64,000 nt of DNA from Dactylonectria macrodidyma. Taxonomy: Eukaryota; Ascomycota; Sordariomycetes; Hypocreales; Nectriaceae. The DNA lies in contig JAGMUV010000001.1 in NCBI GenBank assembly GCA_020744425.1, positions 5,394,001 through 5,458,000 of the forward strand, written 5' to 3'. This document shows, one piece after another, positions 32,124 through 43,377 of this stretch. Every line of letters begins with the position of its first letter. Within the stretch, counting starts at the first letter, position 1. The notes under the pieces were generated by a model. It was not told the DNA's origin. It was given only the letters and a program-made list of their open reading frames with translations, and searched no databases. Both the position numbers and the translations under genes were made by a program.

Positions 32124-35100
32124 ATGACCTCCTCACAATCATTCCGTCGCCAACCCTCTGAACCTGCTCAGCTGTCTTTTGGCTCCCCGCGAAGACGACC
32201 TCCTGGATACAGAGCCAACCACACAAGCCCGCAAATGGGCGAGAACATACCACCAACAATCAACCAACTCTCCTCGCAAGCATCCGATGGCTTCACTGCC
32301 CAGCCTCCGATTGAATGGCAGATGTGGCCGGAGCTCACCGTTGGCTTGGAGAAGCTGCCTGCCAACACGACTACGACAGATCTCTGGGACTGGTTTTCAC
32401 ACGAAGGCGATATCGTCTTCATGGAGATCTTCGCGAATGGGAATGCTAGGATCAAGTTTGAGCCACCCCCGAAGCATGCCTTTTGGGAGGGTGGCTCATA
32501 CTGTGTTGCGCATCCTGACGTTTGCCGGTATCCAAAAGGCTGGACCATCGCCGTCGCGCCGTGGAAGTCAGTTCCACTTTGTTGGATGCAAAGTCCAATT
32601 TGTCCGGACCGCCAATACCCTGTCAAGATGACTCTTCAGCCCCTCGCCATTCAATTTGGAACCCGAACAGGGCCTGATACCATGAAGATCATGAAGTCCA
32701 TCTCTGCCCCAGCTGCAGACGACAATCTCAAGGTCGAACTCAACCTCAAGATCAAAATCTTGACGGCATTTTTCCGCATGGAGGTCGAGAAAAGAAACGG
32801 TAGTAGAGTCCATCGACAATACAAGTTTATTGTCCAGTTCACCAGGATGAAGCACGTCCACAAGACTGTTTCCGAAGATGGAAACATTTCCCTTGTTCTG
32901 CCCTTGAAGTTCGCCCCGCGATACTACTGGAAGGAAGAAGACCAAAGATCAACAATAGATGATGAGACCAAAGCTTGGGGGGAATCTGACTCGTGGTATC
33001 GAGCAACGGATATTCTCAAACACACTGGGTGGCCGATGAAATACCCTGTGGCTCTGCATACAGAATACGACGACCCGAGTTTCATCGACATTGGTCGCTG
33101 GACCACAGTCCGATTGGTTTTTGATGGGAAATCTGAGCAAGCTGCGGCTCTCAATCACCAGCTTACCTCCGCCCTCGAGGATTTCAACATTGTCAGTCAA
33201 GCCAGCGACAACTTTAAGGCGACCCCAGGCCAGACGCCGGAGCTGTGGGGCCATCTTGAGCACCCTCGAGTGGTAGAAGAGGGCAATGCCCTGTACCTAC
33301 TCGAACTGTCAACGAACGCCGTAGCGCAGCTATCCTTTGAAGTTCGCTATCAACTCGAGGCTTGCATTTCGCGTGGAGTTCTCAACGAGCATTCCATCTC
33401 AGTCGTGTTCCTGAACAAACTCGCCGGCCTCAACCCAACAAGGGCAAGGTTGCTCCTTGAGTACTTGGCCGACCGAGACGAGTTTGTGGAAGACCCAACA
33501 CATGTTTTTGATAATCCGGAAGCGAATGCTTATTTCCCTAGTATTCGAGTCCCCCATTACTGCGCTCTCATGCGGAAGGTCGTCGTCACTCCAACGACTA
33601 TTCGCCTTAGCACCCCAACCGTGGAGACCTCGAACCGGGTGCTGCGCAGGTACAACAATATCCAAGATCGTTTCCTCAGAGTCCAATTCGTCGACGAATA
33701 TGAGCACGGTCGAATTACTAACCCTCGGGACCAGAATGACGAAATCTGGAAGCGCCTATTGCGAACACTTTACCAAGGAATCAAGATCGGTGACCGAGTG
33801 TACGAGTTCCTTGCCTTTGGTAGTTCACAGCTCAGACAGTGTGGCGTATACTTCTTCTGCCCAACTGGCCACATCTCATGCGACGATATTCGCAAGTGGA
33901 TGGGCCAATTTGACCACATTAAAATCATCGCCAAGTATTCCGCACGACTGGGCCAGTGCTTGTCGACCACCAGAGAGGTCAGGGGTATATCTGTTCCTTC
34001 TATCCGACCCATTCCAGACATTGAGAGAAACGGCTATTGCTTTACAGATGGCGTGGGGAAGATCTCTCCGTTCATTGCGCAGATGATTATAGAAGACGTC
34101 GGTCTCGATGTCTTTGACCAACCGTCGGCGTTCCAGTTCCGCATGGGTGGTTGCAAAGGAGTTCTCACTGTGTGGCCTGATGCAAAGGGGACAGAGGTCC
34201 ATGTGCGGGAATCACAGCAAAAGTTCAAGGCTGAGTTCAACGGACTCGAGATCATCCGTTGCGCCAAATTTGCCACTGCAACGCTCAACAGGCAGACGAT
34301 TACCATTCTTGAGAGCCTCGGCGTGCCCAAAAAAGCTTTCCGAAATCTACTCAACCAACAATTGCGTGAATACGAGCTAGCTACATGGGACAACAAGACA
34401 GCGATTGATCTACTGAAAAAGTTTGTTGATGAAAACCAGACGACGTTGTCCATTGCCGAGATGCTCGAAGCGGGCTTCAAGACCGACGAGACCCAAGAGC
34501 CGTTTGTCGTCAACGTCCTAAAGCTGTGGCGATCGTGGTCTCTCAAGTTGCTCAAGGAGAAGGCCAGAATTCACGTTGAAAACAGTGCATTTGTTCTCGG
34601 ATGCGTGGATGAGACGTGTACACTCAGGGGCCATTCTCGTGCTACTGAGGGCCCCGGGGCGAAAGATATTAACAAGCTTCCACAAATCTTCCTCCAGATC
34701 ACCAACTCCAAGGACTACAACAGGATTCGGATTATTAAGGGGGTTTGCCTTATCGGTCGCAACCCGTCGTTGCACCCAGGCGACATCCGTGTTGTTGAGG
34801 CTGTAGACGAACCAAAGCTACACCATCTCAAGGATGTCGTGGTCTTTCCAGCTACAGGAGACCGCCCCGTTCCCAATATGCTGTCTGGTGGCGACTTAGA
34901 TGGAGACGACTTCTTCGTCATGTGGGAGCCCCAACTCATGCCACGGATCTGGAATTACCCACCAATGGACTATACGGGCTCCAACCCCCAGAAGTTGGAC
35001 CGGGACGTCAATGTTGACGATTTGAGAAACTTCTTCGTCAAGTATATGAAGAACGATGTGCTGCCCATGATTGCACATGCCCACTTAGCCAATGCGGACA

Positions 35101-36273
35101 GGGCATGGACTGGCCCGATGTCGCCACAATGTAAGCATTTGTGTTGCGCTAGTCAATTCATCTTCTAACTCAGAATTAGGTCTCGAGCTGGCACATCTCC
35201 ATTCTAAAGCAGTTGACTACCCCAAGACTGGCGAACCAGCTACACTGAGACGAGACTTGCAGCCTCGTCATTGGCCACATTTCATGGACAGGAAGAACTC
35301 ATACCACTCAGGGAAGGCTCTTGGAGTCATATACGATAACATCGTCAACAAATCCATACAGTTCAGCCCCATCTGGGACAGCCCATTCGACCAGAGAATC
35401 ATCGAGCATAAGACGTACGCGCCTGATAGCGATATGCTCAACGCTGCGAGGCAAATTAAATCACAGTACGATATCTGTGTGCGTCGAATTCTCAGTCAGC
35501 ATGGCCTCGATACCGAATTCGAGTTGTATACCGGGTTTGCCATGTCCAAGGCCGGGATTGGATCTGACTACAAGCGACAGGAAGAGCTGGGGCGGGAGTA
35601 TGACATGTTGAAGCACAAATTTCGTGACATGTGCTATGAGGCTGCAGGTGGCAAACACACCGGACTGATTGACCGCTTCGTGGTGGCCATGTACACTGTC
35701 ACCGAGGAGGAGACTAAAACCGCCCTTTCGGAACGCCACCAAGGATCAGCGAATGGCACAAGGGGCGAGGGGCAATCGGAACTAGAGTCAAAAGCGATGC
35801 CGCTAATAAGCTTCCCGTGGATTTTTCACTGGGTCTTGATCCGGCTCGCGGGTAGGGATAGCAGCTCAGGTCAAGATGCAGCTGGCCGAAAAAGGCCACA
35901 GCCATCACAACCACTCGGCGTGAAGCAAGCACATGGTGCCAACGTCAACCTCGAGTCCGGTGAGGTGGGGACGGTGCGAACCGATCTTGGGGTTAAGGAT
36001 CATGTCAACCTGCCAGACGGGACTGTCATTCAACGTGGTCAGCCGCTGACGCTATTCGATTCCCCGAAAGCAACCTCTTCTGAGTCTCTAGCTTTAGACA
36101 AGAGTAAAGGGGATACAGCTGTGAGACACGGCGGAGAACAGGCATTGGATAGTCATGATATTGATGGCAGCGGAGAGGTTGAAGCTGAAGTTGAGGAAAC
36201 AGGGGACAATGTGGCACAAGCGGAAAGTGCCATGGATCGTCTCGTACGCCTGATTGATGGTGGGGAGAAGTGA
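32124..36273 (+). CDS. RNA-dependent RNA polymerase (eukaryotic QDE-1/SAD-1 family)
   Basis: Exons 32124-35130 and 35180-36273 (49-bp GTAAGC...TAG intron) give 1366 residues. Residues ~70-140 resemble an RRM-like fold (LPANTTTTDLWDWFSHEGDI). The central part is the cellular RdRP domain, with YCFTDGVGKIS and the catalytic motif SGGDLDGDDF, whose three aspartates are D924, D926 and D928. After the intron the frame continues CLELAHLHSKAVDYPKTG, conserved in the family. The last ~150 residues are acidic, disordered and poorly conserved. Such enzymes make double-stranded RNA for Dicer in quelling, meiotic silencing or DNA-damage siRNA production. The N-terminal RRM-like part suggests SAD-1/RRP-type rather than QDE-1; that is inference. 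The start is the first ATG after the CT-rich leader. Confidence 0.9.
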
Positions 36274-36548
36274 TAGAACTACGGGGGCCTTCATGCAGGA
36301 GCTGGCATTGGGCGTGTCCATTGCAGTCCTGAGCCATGATTGTTGATAGGTGGGTTTGGGCTACCGTACTCGACATTCTTGGGGGTTTCACAAAGACAGA
36401 AAAGGGAATATTTTGGGACATTTGAAGGGCTTCAAAGGTCAACAGAGAAATAATTTTGCAGCATATTACAGTTCTGCATGACTTATGGTGCTTTCGCACC
36501 TGATGGTGCATCCGATCGCGAACTGCTTGGTGGGTGTTAGTTGATAAT

Positions 36549-38055
36549 TCATCGCCGAATACACAAGTCTGTTCGGAGGACCCATTTTTCACCAGCTGTG
36601 ACCTCGCGCCCCTCGTGCTAAATTAGCGTCGTTAGCCGTCAAGACCCTAGTCCTAGGTTCTCTCCACAGAAGCTGGTTTTAGAAGAGGGAAGAGAAAACG
36701 GGGAAATGAAATAGGGCTTACGAGAAGACAGTCGTCGCCGTGCTTATGCAGGAGGAGCATCCCCGTCTCCAAAGGCACAGCAATTTCCTCTCGTGGGGAC
36801 TTGCGGTCTCTTGGGTAGAAGACCGTCTCACCACCGACGCAGCCCTCCGCAGGCGAGGTCAGATAGAGGAGAAGCGTCCATGTGGTTCGCACGGGGGTTG
36901 GGGGATCCAAGGGCAACGTCAAGTTGTTAGAATCGTCATCTAAGTTCAGCCACCAGGTAGTTAGCCATTGTGTAGGTTTGAGACGTCCACGCCAAGGCAA
37001 GCCCAGAAGCAAGTGAGTGAGAGTGGGCAAAGTGTGGCGGCGGGAATGCATCACGAAGCTAGCCAATAGAGGAAATAAGGGTCTTTGATGGGTTGGAGAA
37101 TGGTACCTTGCGGCCCCGGGTACGATGAGCCGTGATGGTGTGAAAACCGACCGGGCAGTTAGAACCGAGTGATGAGAGGTAGTTTGGGCACTCGGGAGGT
37201 TGGTGAGACATTGGGTGCTGATGGGTCAAGGTAGGGAGGGCAGGGTAGGGTAGGGTAGGGCGATGATGAAGGATGAAAGCGGGGTGGATGGAGTGTAGCT
37301 TGGCCGAGAATGAGGAATGAGGAATGAGGAAAGGGCCAGGAGAAGACAATGGTGGATTGATTGATCGATGGCAGGTTACCACGACCTCGGTGGAACAAGA
37401 ACGTACAGTGGCAGTCAAAGTACTGGCCCTTCGAGTAGCGGTAAACTCGAATATTTGGGCTCAGCCCAACGAGGTCACCGCCCCTGCAACGAGCGTCAGC
37501 CTGCAATTGATGGCTTGTGGAGAACGAAAGTAGTGTAACCACATTGCTTTGGCAACCTCGTGTGAATGGCTGTGCTAATCATGTACCCGACACATGTTGG
37601 CAGGCAAGCAGGGTGTCCAACAACGGCGTGTGACAGATAGAGCCTTGTCCAGCTGGGAAACCAAAAAGAAGCAAGAAAGGAACCTACCAGCGACCGTGGA
37701 CATCTCCACCCTCCAACAGCGCCTCCTTGAGACCTGTCTCTTCCCACAGGCGAATGGCAAAGTCCGGGCTATCAATCTGGAACCGGTCGTTGACTCGGAC
37801 GGCCTCGCCACGTTTGGGGCGACCAGGTGTCGTCTGGAGCGGCAATGTCTTGAGGAAGCTCACATAGTCTCTGCAAAGGGAGCGGGGAAAAAAGGACGGC
37901 ACCAGCACTACTTTAGAGGTCTCGGGGTGCAGGTTGAGCGTCAGATCGACGACGGGCAACGGTGGTTTGAAGGCAGGCCAATCTGGAATGAAAAGGGGCG
38001 GTTGGGGGACTGCGGCCGGGGTTTTGGATGATTTGGACCCCTTTGGCTTGGGCAT
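36549..38055 (-). CDS. 2-oxoglutarate/Fe(II)-dependent dioxygenase (prolyl 4-hydroxylase type)
   Basis: Four exons (38055-37688, 37483-37407, 36939-36722, 36617-36549) give 243 residues. After splicing the iron ligands are H148-Y-D150 (split by intron 2 within Y149) and distal H222; K232, ten residues after the distal histidine, matches the 2-oxoglutarate-binding lysine of prolyl 4-hydroxylases. YLTSPAEGCVGGETVFY is the typical strand-turn between them. There is no signal peptide or targeting sequence, so a cytosolic or nuclear enzyme is likely; substrate unknown. Introns are 204, 467 and 104 bp; the second is far longer than others here. In intron 1 I chose the acceptor CGTTGCAG|G because it alone keeps the frame (WGGDLVGLSPN). 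The gene converges on the RdRP gene, with stops 275 bp apart. Confidence 0.88.
36940..37406 (-). other. 467-bp intron with G-rich tract on the opposite strand
   Basis: Intron 2 of the 2OG oxygenase gene (GTACGT donor, CTTAG acceptor). Exons on both sides join exactly at the HxD motif, so a missed exon is unlikely. It holds a G-quadruplex-capable tract listed separately. Confidence 0.8.
37231..37260 (+). repeat. TAGGG pentamer tract with six GGG runs
   Basis: Six GGG runs spaced by 1-2 nt (GTAGGGAGGGCAGGG then three TAGGG units), a strong G-quadruplex pattern on the plus strand, so the intron transcript of the minus-strand gene is C-rich here. TAGGG resembles, but is one T short of, the telomere hexamer. 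Confidence 0.85.
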
Positions 38056-40035
38056 GGCTAGGCGATTGTGATGGGATCGGGTTGGTTTTGGGAATTGTGA
38101 TGCCCCAGGGCGTAAAATATGTCCCTGGGACTTCCTGCGTTAGTCAATTAGCATGCAATTAATACTGTGTGCAGTATACAAGTGCAGGGAAGACTGTGCA
38201 AGAGCCCAAGATACGTGACAACCGCGGGTCGATAGGAGGAGTTCCCGTGGCGGCTCCGCATCGCCGTTAGCGTTTGCGGCTGTCCATGTGGAGTATCAAT
38301 GACAAGAAAGCAGGGCAAGCTATCAACGTCTCTGTTCAGACTGCCGTAGATTTGATAGTGGCCGCCCCTTGCGGGGCCCAGCTGAAGGGTCCTGGACTGT
38401 TGGTTTGGACGCGAGCTGCACGAGGCAAAACATTGGGCATGGCGGCAGTACGGAGTACTCCGAGACTAGTATGGAGTAAAAGATGGCGAAGTAGGAATTG
38501 CTTTTGCGAGCCAAGTTAGGCAGGTTGCAGATGGGAAGCTGGGGCTTGCACTGCATGATGCTGGGACGTTCCAGGGCCAGCGGTCCGCCCATGCAGGCAC
38601 CGAAGATGGCGAGGAATATGACAGACCGCTTGGAAGTTTCGTCGTTTGGACTTTCAAGGTTAATGGACAAGGCATAGCAGCCATCAGCCGTCATGGTGCT
38701 TGGTTGAAGTCAGGGGATCCAGGCTGGCCATGTTCGTGTGCTGGGTATCCATGTGGAAGGGCGGGTGGTAGCGTACGCTGTGGCGTTGTTGATCACAGTG
38801 ATGACCTACCTAGTTAATCAAATGGAGTGCACAAGAGGCCCAACGGCGCGGGGAGACAGCGCGATCGAGAAGCCAGCCTGATCGGTACTGCACGACAGCA
38901 AGGGGGTGGTGTGGGCGAGAAGCCGTTGAGCCGTTTACAACGCCTTGGCTTTCGATGGTGCGGGTAGGTTGTTGGTGAGTTGCATAGTGCATGCACCTGG
39001 AGGCAATCACCGATAAGACATGGCTGAGATATCCTTGTAGGCAGACATCCAGAGCCCCGCCACATGCATCGCCTTGCATCCACCAACATCAAGGTACGTA
39101 CTCCTCCATGTTTTCTCTTCACGCATTGATTCGGCTCTTATTTCATGACATATGCATGGCGCGAAATTTGCACGTTTTCCCTGAAGAGATTAGCCCAGAA
39201 ATGGATTCGGTAGTTGTAAAATTCTTCGTTCTGTACTGGAGCATTCGCTCTCGTGTCTAGGTCTTGTGTTGAGGTTCCTATGTGAGACAGTGAGAGAGAC
39301 TGTGTGAGTGAGTGTGTGTGTGTGTGTGCGAATGTGTGTGTGTGGGCGCTTTTGCAAGCATGTGCGTCTCTGGCGGGATCGACAATTGGATCGACAACGA
39401 AGACGCAGCATCCTTCTGCCTCGTTTGCCTCGCACTACGTAAGCCCGACAAGATCGTCCAGGGCCTGCATCAGCCCCATATCCATACATTCAGCCCGACG
39501 GCGCGTTCTGAAACTAACATACGGTATGTACGACTGTACCCATAGTCAGGTCGCATTGTTTCCTCCATGGAAGGCTCCAAGATGGCAACAACAGCATCCC
39601 GACCAAGACAAATGCTCCGATTGGACATTATATCCCGAGCTATCATACGCCGACCAAGTTTGGAGGCCAAGTGCTTCTTCCCCTTTCGGCTTCGTACAGC
39701 AGTAGCCTTCTTCTCCCTTCGTGTACTCTTGCTTGTCCAGGAGTCGTCATTGGGATGAAGCCCCGAATTGACGCCGCATGACCCTATCCGGTTGGGATCT
39801 GTAATGAGTATCTCATGGCGGGTTTGTAATTGCTTCTGCAACGGTCACATCTGGGGAAGCAACCGTATCCGAGAGTCCAAGCCACCAGAACCAAGAAAGC
39901 ATGTGTGTCTTGCTTCCGACGTTCCAGCCCATATAAATAATATAGGGAGGGTCGACTACTCAAGAGGACGCCCTGGACCAGAACAGTCGTCTCGATTCTG
40001 ACGGACCAAGTGTCGTCTTTGCTTTAGTTTCCGCA
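38056..40035. other. gene-free region
   Basis: Frames here are short and without family resemblance. A GT microsatellite (39301-39345) is present. The part next to 40036 may contain a missed upstream exon of the next gene, since that gene's N-terminus is uncertain. Confidence 0.45.
39301..39345 (+). repeat. GT-rich microsatellite
   Basis: Interrupted GT dinucleotide tract (GTGTGAGTGAGTGTGTGTG..., then GTGTGTGTGTG after a short break). Confidence 0.85.
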
Positions 40036-41003
40036 ATGTTGGTTAGTTTTGCTCTGGCGACAATTGCCCATGCCTTGGGCGAGACCCCTGAGCAAGGCAA
40101 GCCGACCCCAACTATTCCCATCGCGTTAACACCTCGATTGGATCGCACAATTCAACGATTCGAATCGCTCTGGAAGCAATGGGCGGACTGTTTGAGGGTT
40201 CACTACCAAGGAAGCCAGCAACATGAGCTCGACAAACTCTTTGTCAGGACAGCTCGGGTTATGGCTGGCTCATCAATCATCTTCTCCAACATAAAGATGA
40301 AGGCCAAGAAGGGCAAGCTGGACGTATCAAGCGAGCCGCTCGTCAAGATAATGAAGAACACGCGAAAGGCCATCATCTCCGGCCAAAGAATCACCCACAT
40401 CAAAGAACTCCAAACCTGGGCCCTCCCAGACAAACCTCCACCTGGCACTCCTCCGTCAGCCCCCAGTGTCCAGGAATACGAACGAAGGAAGCGCATCAAC
40501 GACAAAGCGGGTACCCTGAACGAGCGAAGGAAGAAGCCGGTGCAGTGCTGCATGTTCATCGCCTTGGCTCTGTTCCAACTGCTTTACCCAGAAGAAGAGC
40601 ACGATTTCACTGCCGAGTATGAGGACGAGGTCGTTCGTGAGACCTTCAACCGAACCATTTCGATTGACGATGCGAAGACATACGAGCGACTGCAGTTGAA
40701 AGAACACTGTCGAACGCGACTGACACCGCCGCAAGATAGGATCCCCAAGAACGTGGTGCCATTTGGCGACTTCACATGCATTCCTCGCTCTGCTCGTAAC
40801 CCCACGGCTTGCGGGGCACCCATTGTCACCAACCAGTACCTTCTTTGGAGTAATGTTAACCCCCAGCTCTCCTTGCTGCATTTCTGACGCATTAACCAGG
40901 TACCGAAGCTAATAGGGAGTACATCAACCTGAATCGCAACAATAGGCCACAGCACCTTGCAGTTGCAGCATCCGCATACCACAAGCTCTCATGCACTGGG
41001 TAA
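40036..41003 (+). CDS. unrecognised protein, two or three exons
   Basis: I do not recognise a family. Exons 40036-40849 and 40900-41003 (50-bp GTAATG...CCAG intron with a CATTAAC branch-like element) give 305 residues. The protein is basic in its middle, with a proline-rich stretch (PDKPPPGTPPSAPS near 136-149) followed by a charged region and a CC pair before a short hydrophobic helix (FIALALFQLL). The first ~15 residues are hydrophobic and could be a weak signal peptide, or the true start may lie in an unseen upstream exon. The stop TAA overlaps a good donor (GG|GTAAGC at 41000); splicing to GCTGCAG near 41055 would replace the end by GTSWPGY. Continuous frame across 271 codons and matching phase support a real gene. 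Confidence 0.6.
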
Positions 41004-41487
41004 GCGAGCATCAAGATATCCCATGCTGGGACGATGGCGCCTCACCGGCTGCAGGACTAGCTGGCCAGGGTATTGAACAGGTGAATAAAATAAATGCATT
41101 GTCTGAAGAATGAGATGGGATGCTGGAAGCGGCCCAGCTAGAGGCTGAGTCGTCTTGCATCTTGCATGTAATGTACACACCATTTGTGGATGGAGGCCAT
41201 CATTACTGGAGCAGGAAGAGAGACAGAGGTGTTGATGTTGGTGAGGTACGCAGGTAAACAGAATGGAAAATTATCGGGTTGGTGAGGGATGCATTAAACG
41301 GGGTTTTAACTTATGTCTCTGTTGCGGGCCTTCCAGTAACCATAACTCCCTGCCTCCTAGTCGCTCAGGAACGGCAAAGCATCACCAATTGGCATCCGGA
41401 TGACGCGCTGGAGCCGCTGCGGAACCGTACATTGTTCGCTGTATCCCTAATTTGTCTCCCTGGCCATTGATAGCTGACGCCCTCGCC
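41004..41487. other. intergenic region upstream of AIM11
   Basis: No gene seen. It contains a possible last short exon of the preceding gene near 41056-41080 and the AIM11 promoter. Confidence 0.5.
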
Positions 41488-42015
41488 ATGTCTGGACTCG
41501 CTAGTTCGCCAGCGCCTCAAACCACCACCAACAACTCAGGCCAAGACACACCGCGTCAAGACGCACCGCCTGTGCCGTCATGGACACGCGCACTCAAGCA
41601 GTTCGGGTTCCTGTCTGTTGGGGCCGGATTACTAGCTGCATCAGTGGCCGTATCACGACGCGCAGTCACACGACGACGGCTGGCCGCCATGCCCAAGTTC
41701 TACTCATCTAACCGGGCCCCGATTGCGTTCGACTCAGCAGACCGGTCAGCGCTTGCCGCGCATGCATTGAGCTTGGCGACTCTCAACGTCATGGCCTTTG
41801 GGGTCATGTTAGTTGCCGGCGTGGGTTGGAGCTTCGATCTGAGTTCCATTGAAGAGCTTAAAACTAGGACCCGGGTGATCACCCGGAGACCGGGTGTGGT
41901 AAACCCAGAGGATGAAGCGGAAATGAAAAAAGTGATGGAAGATCTCATGGGACGCATAGGCATGGAAAAGCCGGCGTCATCAGGAATGGAGGAAAACGAA
42001 GCGAAGAAGGATTGA
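41488..42015 (+). CDS. aim11: AIM11-like mitochondrial membrane protein
   Basis: Single exon, 175 residues. After a polar N-terminus of ~40 residues there are two hydrophobic segments, about 47-64 (FLSVGAGLLAASVAVS) and 93-120 (ALSLATLNVMAFGVMLVAGV), separated by an arginine-rich loop that contains AMPKFYSSN; the C-terminus is charged. Length, two-helix topology and the loop sequence fit the fungal AIM11 family, named from a yeast screen for altered mitochondrial inheritance; the molecular role is unknown. The ATG at 41488 was chosen over upstream non-ATG codons. Neighbours on both sides are unrecognised genes on the same strand. Confidence 0.82.
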   Translation: MSGLASSPAPQTTTNNSGQDTPRQDAPPVPSWTRALKQFGFLSVGAGLLAASVAVSRRAVTRRRLAAMPKFYSSNRAPIAFDSADRSALAAHALSLATLNVMAFGVMLVAGVGWSFDLSSIEELKTRTRVITRRPGVVNPEDEAEMKKVMEDLMGRIGMEKPASSGMEENEAKKD

Positions 42016-43377
42016 GAATGTCGCCCAACCTCCGCGGCAACATCCGAACTCGGTCCTTTACTGTGAACCTGGAAGCAGGGAGCGGGAAGCTGAAATCCGG
42101 GTATGTACACTAAAAATAAACTTGGCATATTGTGACGGCCTGAGACGAAGAGCTCAAGGACGGACTCACAATGATGCGGACATTTGATCATGCCACTCAA
42201 TATGAACGGATGAGATGACAGATAATAAGAGACAACAAGAAAGACCTGACTGGCCTTGCTTGCCCAGCCACTCGCCATGGTATTGATGCAAGCACTGGAA
42301 TTTACATTACGCAGTTCGAGATTCGATCGGCGTGGAGAACCCAGGTTCCTGGCTATCGGGACTCGGGACTGACACGGAATCCCATACAGCCCTGCGGTTC
42401 ACCCCAGCAGCGATGCCTCAAAAGGAACAGGGCCGATTCCTTGACAGGGGCCCTTACTCCCGTTTCTTTTCCCAATAAACAAGGCAAGCTGATACCAAGG
42501 CAAAGGCAAAACGGGAAACAAGGACACACGCCAGGCAGTGAGGCGAACGCCATTGTCTGGCCCCTTTCTGATTGACGAGGCTGGGATTGGTGGATCAGCT
42601 CCGTTGCTAGGGGTCCAAGATGGCCGGACAGTTCCTCAATCACCACGGTCTCGACGTTTTTAGGGGACTTGGGGACTAATGAGGGAACTACGGATATTGT
42701 AAAGGGAACTGCATGACCCGCTAGTAAGAAAAGCAAGACAGGCTGTGTGTTTGGAGCTGCTGAAGGCCCAAGAGTCTCACCTAAGCATCCCCAGCAGGCT
42801 GGATGGTGGCTTTTTCAGGTCCTGGTCCGCCACTGTATTTGGGGACTTGGTTGCAAATGCCGTACTCAATGTGAGCGACGGTGCTGAATTTGAGACTCAT
42901 TCATTCCGAAGATACTCGGGCAAGGCTAATTCTGAGGCTGCAAAATGACTGCGACCGAATCAGATGGACAAGGCGAGTACAACGCGACCCTGGTTTTGTG
43001 GTTACTGCCTATCGTACCAAGGTAAGGCGCCTAGGTGTGTCGCTGAGGAGTGCCAAAGCCCCGATAGAGCGATGATCCTGGAATCGGATTGCGCTGGGCT
43101 TCTGTAAGGTGGCGAGCATACAGTGAACACCAGTCTTACCCCTGTCATTCTCGGCCCCATCGCTTTTGCCTACCTAACATGAGATATTGAGCTGGGTTTG
43201 GCCTGGAAGCCCGAAACTAATCACATCTGAATTCCATCTGCTCCATTCATCTACTTATTATACATACTTATATCAAGACATGAGGATCATGTTTTCACCA
43301 TTTCTTGCCTCTGGTGTCCAAACTACCCTCCCCCGATTAAAGGCAACATTGGCTTGTTGCCGTCCGTTTATTTTGGC
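42016..43377. other. gene-free region
   Basis: Short frames only, none resembling a family. The right end is the leader of the next gene, whose first exon could begin upstream of the ATG used here. Confidence 0.45.
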
